This document shows positions 6,186 through 9,308 of a DNA stretch of 9,308 bases, in pieces. Below the pieces are notes generated by a model. The model saw nothing but the letters and a program-made list of their open reading frames with translations. It was not told where the DNA came from and made no database searches. The translations under genes and the position numbers were made by a program. The stretch is from Desulfobacteraceae bacterium (lineage in GTDB: Bacteria > Desulfobacterota > Desulfobacteria > Desulfobacterales > JAABRJ01). The DNA lies in NCBI GenBank assembly GCA_011390985.1, contig JAABRJ010000514.1, positions 1-9,308 on the forward strand, in the 5' to 3' direction. How positions within the stretch are numbered: position 1 is the stretch's first letter; every line of letters begins with the position of its first letter.

Positions 6186-6980
6186 CTACGGCCGGACCTC
6201 TTCCCAGGTGAATACGCAGTCTGTCGCCAGCAAGCGGCAGGCCCGACCCACCGCCACCGTGTCGCTGTGAAAGATGTTCAGCAGGGCCATGTCAAGACCG
6301 GCGGCCGCCAGCATCGGCAGGTAGGTGCGCTCCAACAGCAGCCGCTGCCGGCGGTGGCCGCCGCCGGTGGTCAGGTTTGACAGCCCGGCGATGGTCCGCA
6401 CCGGAAACCCCAGCAGTTCGGGCAGTTGGCGCAGAAGCGCCACCATTTCGCGGGCCTGCCGATTGCCGTCCTGCCAGCCCAGCGGCACCACCACCGGGTC
6501 GATGATCAGGCGCTGCGGCGCGACGCCGGCCGCCTGGCAGGCCTGAAAGAGGTCAACCGCCAAGGACAGCCGCTCGGTGCTGTCTGTGGGGACGTGGCTC
6601 CGGGGGGTCAGCAGAAAACCGATGATGTCGGCATCATAGGCCCGCGCCAGCGGCAGGATGCGGTTTAATTTGGCCGGCTCCAGCGAAAACCCGTTGATGA
6701 CCGTCCCCGGTCCGGCTGCCCGCAGGCCGGCTTCCATGGCCGCCGGGTTGGCCGTGTCGATCACAAGGGGCAGATCGGTGGCGCTGCGCACCGCTTCCAC
6801 CAGAAAGGTCATCTGAGCTTCCGGGTCGCGCGTCAGCGGGCCGGAGTTGACGTCGATGGCATCGGCGCCGGCCGCCGCGCATCTTTTCGCCAGCGCGCGC
6901 ACCGGCTCCGGGTTGCGGCTTGCCAGCGCCGCCGCGATTGTCGGATCGGTGATCTGAAGGTTGTCGGCCACCAGCAGCAC
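6186..6980 (-). CDS. AcsE-like methyltetrahydrofolate:corrinoid protein methyltransferase (pterin-binding TIM barrel)
   Basis: This 264-residue protein spans a whole pterin-binding (dihydropteroate synthase-like) TIM barrel, the length of AcsE/MeTr, which moves the methyl group of methyltetrahydrofolate to the cobalt of a corrinoid protein in the Wood-Ljungdahl pathway. The key residues of Moorella MeTr, as I recall them, are present in order: D75 (LVIDTAN), N96 (VINGFS), D161 (IIDPVV) and N202 (GLSNLT). The barrel opening DVNSGP (43-48) is also typical. Automatic annotation may call it dihydropteroate synthase, but these residues favour the methyltransferase. No gene for carbon monoxide dehydrogenase, acetyl-CoA synthase or a corrinoid protein is in the window, so its partner is unknown. 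The start is GTG at 6980, fixed by a very strong AAGGAGGA site; an ATG at 6987 is out of frame. It follows the cobD-cbiB-cbiR operon on the same strand, separated by a terminator. Confidence 0.87.
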   Translation of the reverse strand: MLLVADNLQITDPTIAAALASRNPEPVRALAKRCAAAGADAIDVNSGPLTRDPEAQMTFLVEAVRSATDLPLVIDTANPAAMEAGLRAAGPGTVINGFSLEPAKLNRILPLARAYDADIIGFLLTPRSHVPTDSTERLSLAVDLFQACQAAGVAPQRLIIDPVVVPLGWQDGNRQAREMVALLRQLPELLGFPVRTIAGLSNLTTGGGHRRQRLLLERTYLPMLAAAGLDMALLNIFHSDTVAVGRACRLLATDCVFTWEEVRP

Positions 6981-6986
6981 GGCCCA

Positions 6987-6997
6987 TCCTCCTTTTT
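6987..6997 (-). promoter_or_regulatory. strong ribosome binding site of the methyltransferase gene
   Basis: On the minus strand this reads AAAAAGGAGGA and ends six bases before GTG at 6980. It decides the GTG start. Confidence 0.8.
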
Positions 6998-7007
6998 ACG
7001 CGCCTGC

Positions 7008-7046
7008 AATGTTTCCCGGAAAGAAGACATCAGACGGGTAAACATT
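7008..7046. promoter_or_regulatory. long imperfect palindrome in the methyltransferase leader
   Basis: AATGTTTCCCG (7008-7018) is the inverted copy of CGGGTAAACATT (7035-7046), with one unpaired base (7039) and a 16-base spacer. On the minus strand it lies just upstream of the ribosome binding site, so it could be an operator or an mRNA hairpin controlling the methyltransferase. On the plus strand it is followed by CCCC and seven T's (7051-7057) and would look like a terminator, but no plus-strand gene leads into it. Confidence 0.6.
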
Positions 7047-7071
7047 CCCCTTTTTTTGCGAACGCTGCTTT

Positions 7072-7102
7072 GCCGACTTGCGGTCGGCTGCCGCAGAGCG
7101 GC
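7072..7102 (-). promoter_or_regulatory. two consecutive small hairpins in the leader
   Basis: GCCGAC/GTCGGC (7072-7077 with 7083-7088, five-base loop) and GCCGC/GCGGC (7090-7094 with 7098-7102, three-base loop) lie side by side upstream of the palindrome. Together with it they make the roughly 200-base leader unusually structured. I did not find the conserved boxes of a cobalamin riboswitch. Confidence 0.4.
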
Positions 7103-7171
7103 TCTCATGTTTAGCGCTCCTGCCACGTGAATGCAAGCCCGCCGGGCTGCCGGCACGGCTGTGGCCGACCG

Positions 7172-7203
7172 CCAAAACACCCGTTCGGCTCGCCGAACGG
7201 GAA
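7172..7203 (-). terminator. Rho-independent terminator of the cobD-cbiB-cbiR operon
   Basis: On the minus strand a perfect nine-pair stem CCCGTTCGG/CCGAACGGG with a four-base loop (7180-7201) is followed by TGTTTTGG. It begins about six bases after the cbiR stop codon. The T-tract is short but correctly placed. Confidence 0.75.
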
Positions 7204-7207
7204 CCGA

Positions 7208-8032
7208 TCAGGCCGGCCAGCAGGCCGCCAGGTGGGCGATGGAGGCTGCCAGGCGCTCGTAGTCAAAGACCTCGAGCGAAACCGTTCCGTCGAAGCGCCG
7301 CAGCAGCGGCAGCACCCGCGCCATGTCGGCCGGCGGCATGCGGTCCAGGGCGAGGTGGTCGCGGCCGTCGGTCACCCCGTGCAGGTGCAGGATGGTGGTG
7401 CGGTCGGCGAATGCCCGGCAGGTGTTTTCCAGGTCGAGGTGGTGCAGCAGCAGGTGGCCAAGATCCAAACAGACCGCCAAGCCGAGCTCGACCAGCAGCG
7501 GGGACAGCCACTGGAGGGGGTAGGAGAGGGTTTCTACGCTGATGCGGCCGGCGGGGGGACCGTCGACCAGGGCGGCCTGCAGGCACAGCGCCAGCCGCTC
7601 CCGCCAGGGGCCGGCGCTTGCGGCGCTGCGAACCTCTACGGACAGGGGCAGGTGCAGGGTGCAGGTGGTGGGGTCGAGGGGCGCCACGCGCTCCAGGACC
7701 CGCCGAAGGGTGTCAACGGCCCGGCGGTCGACGGCCGGGTCGCTGTGCCCCGGTGCGATGTCCGTCGGCAGATGAACGTTGTAGCGGATGTTGAGATCCC
7801 TGCCGACCTTTGCCAGTTCGGCGATTTCGGCCCTGCCGGGAAGACTTCCGGGATACCGGCTGTCCAGCGTCAGCAGCTCGATTTCGTCCACGAAGGGGGC
7901 CAGCAGGCGCACGTTGGGCAGGTAATGGTCCGGATAGACGAAGGAGGGGCAGGCCAGCCTGAACGGGTAGCGTCCCCGGGCGGATTGCGGAAGGGGCGGG
8001 TAAGGGCCGCCAAATGTGATCGGCTGCTGCAC
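7208..8032 (-). CDS. cbiR: CbiR-type cobamide-remodelling phosphodiesterase (AP endonuclease 2/xylose isomerase-like TIM barrel)
   Basis: This 274-residue protein has the metal-dependent TIM barrel shared by AP endonuclease 2 and sugar isomerases. CbiR, described in Akkermansia muciniphila, cuts the phosphoribosyl bond of the cobamide lower ligand, releasing the alpha-riboside and leaving cobinamide phosphate for rebuilding with another base. Evidence is the opening FRLACPSFVYPDHYLPNVRLL (24-44), as I recall it from CbiR proteins, and regularly spaced candidate metal ligands: H87 (YNVHLPTD), H127 (LHLPLSVE), E167 (SVETLSYPL), D190 and H193 (CLDLGH), H216/H218 (ILHLHGV), H226 and E254 (VSLEVFD). 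Its place 18 bases after cbiB, which makes the CbiR product, supports the call strongly. The start is GTG at 8032 with AAGGAAA at 8037-8043. A plain sugar epimerase is the alternative but fits the context poorly. Confidence 0.85.
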   Translation of the reverse strand: MQQPITFGGPYPPLPQSARGRYPFRLACPSFVYPDHYLPNVRLLAPFVDEIELLTLDSRYPGSLPGRAEIAELAKVGRDLNIRYNVHLPTDIAPGHSDPAVDRRAVDTLRRVLERVAPLDPTTCTLHLPLSVEVRSAASAGPWRERLALCLQAALVDGPPAGRISVETLSYPLQWLSPLLVELGLAVCLDLGHLLLHHLDLENTCRAFADRTTILHLHGVTDGRDHLALDRMPPADMARVLPLLRRFDGTVSLEVFDYERLAASIAHLAACWPA

Positions 8033-8050
8033 CGCGTTTCCTTTTAAACT

Positions 8051-9016
8051 TTACAATATCAGGCGAAGCGCCGCGGCCGCGGTCCAGAAAGCCGTCAGGC
8101 TGATCAAGGCCGTCACGATCATCAGCTCGCAGGCCCGGGGGATGTGGCTCGGGACCACCGGCCCCAGCCCGGTCCCGATAAAGGGCTTCTCGACCAGGAC
8201 CCCGCCGTAGAAGTTGGGGCCGCCCAGGCGGACCCCCAAGGCGCCGGCAAAGGCGGCTTCGGAGATGCCGGCGTTGGGGCTGGTGTGCCGCCGACCTTCG
8301 CGCACGGCCCGGGTGAGGGCCGGCCGGCCCTTGCCGGCCAGCAGAGCCGCCGCCAGCGCGATGAGCGGCGCGGCGAGGCGCGCGGGAAGATAGTTGGCCG
8401 CGTCGTCGATCCGCGCGGCGGCCCGACCGAAGGAACGGTAGCGTTCGTTTTTGTAGCCCACCATCGAATCCAGGGTGTTGACCATCTTGAAGGCCAGGGC
8501 CAGCGGTGCGCCTCCCACCGCCGCGTAGAAGAGGGGCGAGACCACGCCGTCCACCAGGTTTTCGGCCACCGTTTCGACACATGCCCGGGCGACCCCCGCC
8601 TCCGACAGCGGCGCCGCGTCCCGGCCGATGATGGTCGCCACCTGGCGCTTGGCTGCGGTTGGATCCGCGTCCCGCAGCGGGCGGTAGACCGCCATGGCCG
8701 CATCCGCCAGGCTGCGCGCGGAAAGGCAGTAGAAGACCAGCAAGATCTCCAACCCGGCTGCCAGCAAGGGGTGAACGGCGGCAGACGCCTGCAACAGCAG
8801 AAAGGCCGCAAGCGCGGTGCCCGCGATCAGGCTCAGCGCAAAAAGACCGCCGGCGGCGCCCAGGCTGAGGGGCAGGCTGCGAAAGTTTGGCTCCGCCCAC
8901 GCGATCGCGGCCCCCATCCAGCGGATGGGGTGGGGCAGCCAGCGCGGGTCCCCCAGCAGGAGATCCAGGGCGAAAGCCGCCGGCAGCAGAAAGTTGGACA
9001 GGGGCGCGATGCTCAT
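8051..9016 (-). CDS. cbiB: adenosylcobinamide-phosphate synthase, inner-membrane
   Basis: This 321-residue CbiB (called CobD in the aerobic pathway nomenclature) joins aminopropanol or its phosphate to adenosylcobyric acid during cobamide assembly at the cytoplasmic membrane. Family signatures are all present: LLGDPRWLPHPIRWMG near the N-terminus (20-35), ETVAENLVDGVVSPLFY (148-164), KMVNTLDSMVGYKNERY (177-193) running into FGRAAARIDD (196-205), and HTSPNAGISEAAFAGALGV (244-262), followed by GGPNFYGG. Hydrophobic segments at about 5-22, 52-75, 82-98, 210-228 and 296-320 fit a multi-pass protein. The length is normal. The start is ATG at 9016 with GGAG at 9022-9025. The start overlaps the stop of the upstream gene (ATGA), so the two are translationally coupled. 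Confidence 0.96.
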   Translation of the reverse strand: MSIAPLSNFLLPAAFALDLLLGDPRWLPHPIRWMGAAIAWAEPNFRSLPLSLGAAGGLFALSLIAGTALAAFLLLQASAAVHPLLAAGLEILLVFYCLSARSLADAAMAVYRPLRDADPTAAKRQVATIIGRDAAPLSEAGVARACVETVAENLVDGVVSPLFYAAVGGAPLALAFKMVNTLDSMVGYKNERYRSFGRAAARIDDAANYLPARLAAPLIALAAALLAGKGRPALTRAVREGRRHTSPNAGISEAAFAGALGVRLGGPNFYGGVLVEKPFIGTGLGPVVPSHIPRACELMIVTALISLTAFWTAAAALRLIL

Positions 9017-9308
9017 GCCAGCTCCAGGAGGAGTCGGCCCAGATGCCGGTTGGTTTCCCGTTCCTTGAGGGAGATGCGGATGAAGCGCTCCGAGAGCCCC
9101 TCGAAATTGGCGCAGTCGCGGATCAGAATGCGCCGACGGGCCAGGCGGTGCCAGACCGTTGCGGCCTTCAGGCCGCCCTCCAGGCGGATCAGGATAAAGG
9201 AAGTGGCGCTGGGGTAGGGCTGAAGATGCGCCGCGGTGCCAAGGGTCTTGTTTAAGGCTGATTTCTCGGCTTCCAGGTGTTGGCGGGTCTCGGCAACGAA
9301 GGCGTCGG
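9013..9308 (-). CDS. cobD: threonine-phosphate decarboxylase, C-terminal part (cut by window edge)
   Basis: The frame is open from the right edge to TGA at 9013-9015 and gives the last 97 residues of a PLP-dependent class I/II aminotransferase-fold protein. Visible segments are QPYPSATSFILIRLEGG, ILIRDCANFEGLSERFIRIS and the ending KERETNRHLGRLLLELA. This matches the C-terminus of CobD, which decarboxylates L-threonine O-3-phosphate to aminopropanol phosphate, the substrate CbiB attaches. Histidinol-phosphate aminotransferase has the same fold and a similar C-terminal arginine motif. The ATGA overlap with cbiB and the RDC-NF-GLSERFIRI pattern favour CobD. The catalytic lysine lies beyond the window. 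Confidence 0.9.
   Translation of the reverse strand, partial: DAFVAETRQHLEAEKSALNKTLGTAAHLQPYPSATSFILIRLEGGLKAATVWHRLARRRILIRDCANFEGLSERFIRISLKERETNRHLGRLLLELA

Noticed and set aside
7107..7134. Promoter on the minus strand (TTGCAT, 17 bases, TAAACA)
   Set aside because: The spacing is right but only three of six bases match in each box, too weak to list as a feature.
6981..7180. Possible small gene (minus strand) or cobalamin riboswitch in the leader
   Set aside because: The open frame runs into the methyltransferase gene out of frame and has no ribosome binding site. I could not find the conserved B12-box sequence.
7713..8900. 395-codon minus-strand frame spanning cbiR and cbiB
   Set aside because: It crosses two real genes in the wrong frame and shows only GC-driven Arg/Gly/Pro runs.
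8144..9217. 357-codon plus-strand frame opposite cbiB
   Set aside because: Low-complexity Gly/Arg/Gln composition without recognisable domains. The minus strand encodes a full CbiB.
1..9308. Mobile elements, CRISPR repeats, tRNA or rRNA genes
   Set aside because: No transposase, regular repeat array, clover-leaf or rRNA-like stretch was seen on reading both strands.

Overview
The window is GC-rich, densely coding bacterial DNA with nine complete protein genes and one cut off by the right edge. The proteins look like those of anaerobic Desulfobacterota (delta-proteobacterial sulfate-reducer type): a delta-type RadC, a short ArgA-like acetyltransferase with a cysteine-rich tail, a methyltetrahydrofolate:corrinoid methyltransferase of the Wood-Ljungdahl kind, and a cobamide gene cluster. 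This placement is inferred from protein character; no rRNA or other phylogenetic marker is present. I see no mobile element, CRISPR array, tRNA or rRNA.

Layout. Plus strand, 18-3081: radC, a small four-cysteine protein, a TVP38/TMEM64-type membrane protein, then, after an AT-rich gap, a 353-residue protein of unknown function that starts with TTG. Minus strand, 3129-5734: a class A penicillin-binding protein (glycosyltransferase plus transpeptidase) followed by the ArgA-like acetyltransferase. Plus strand, 5839-6123: a small protein with a strongly histidine-rich N-terminus. Minus strand, 6186 to the right edge: the cobamide region, transcribed as cobD (partial) - cbiB - cbiR - hairpin terminator - structured leader - AcsE-like methyltransferase.

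How the genes fit together. CobD makes aminopropanol phosphate from threonine phosphate. CbiB attaches it to adenosylcobyric acid to give adenosylcobinamide phosphate. CbiR is a recently described TIM-barrel enzyme that cuts the lower-ligand nucleotide off intact cobamides and so feeds the same intermediate back. The three genes are packed tightly (ATGA overlap, then an 18-base gap), so the operon can both build the corrinoid arm and salvage or remodel imported cobamides. The methyltransferase just downstream keeps all four active-site residues of the folate:corrinoid family and would use a corrinoid protein, so it is a plausible consumer of the cofactor. It has its own leader, with a long imperfect palindrome next to a very strong ribosome binding site.

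The points most worth following are cbiR in this setting, the stand-alone methyltransferase and its leader, the tandem duplication of the translation start of the TVP38-type gene, and the unknown TTG-start protein.
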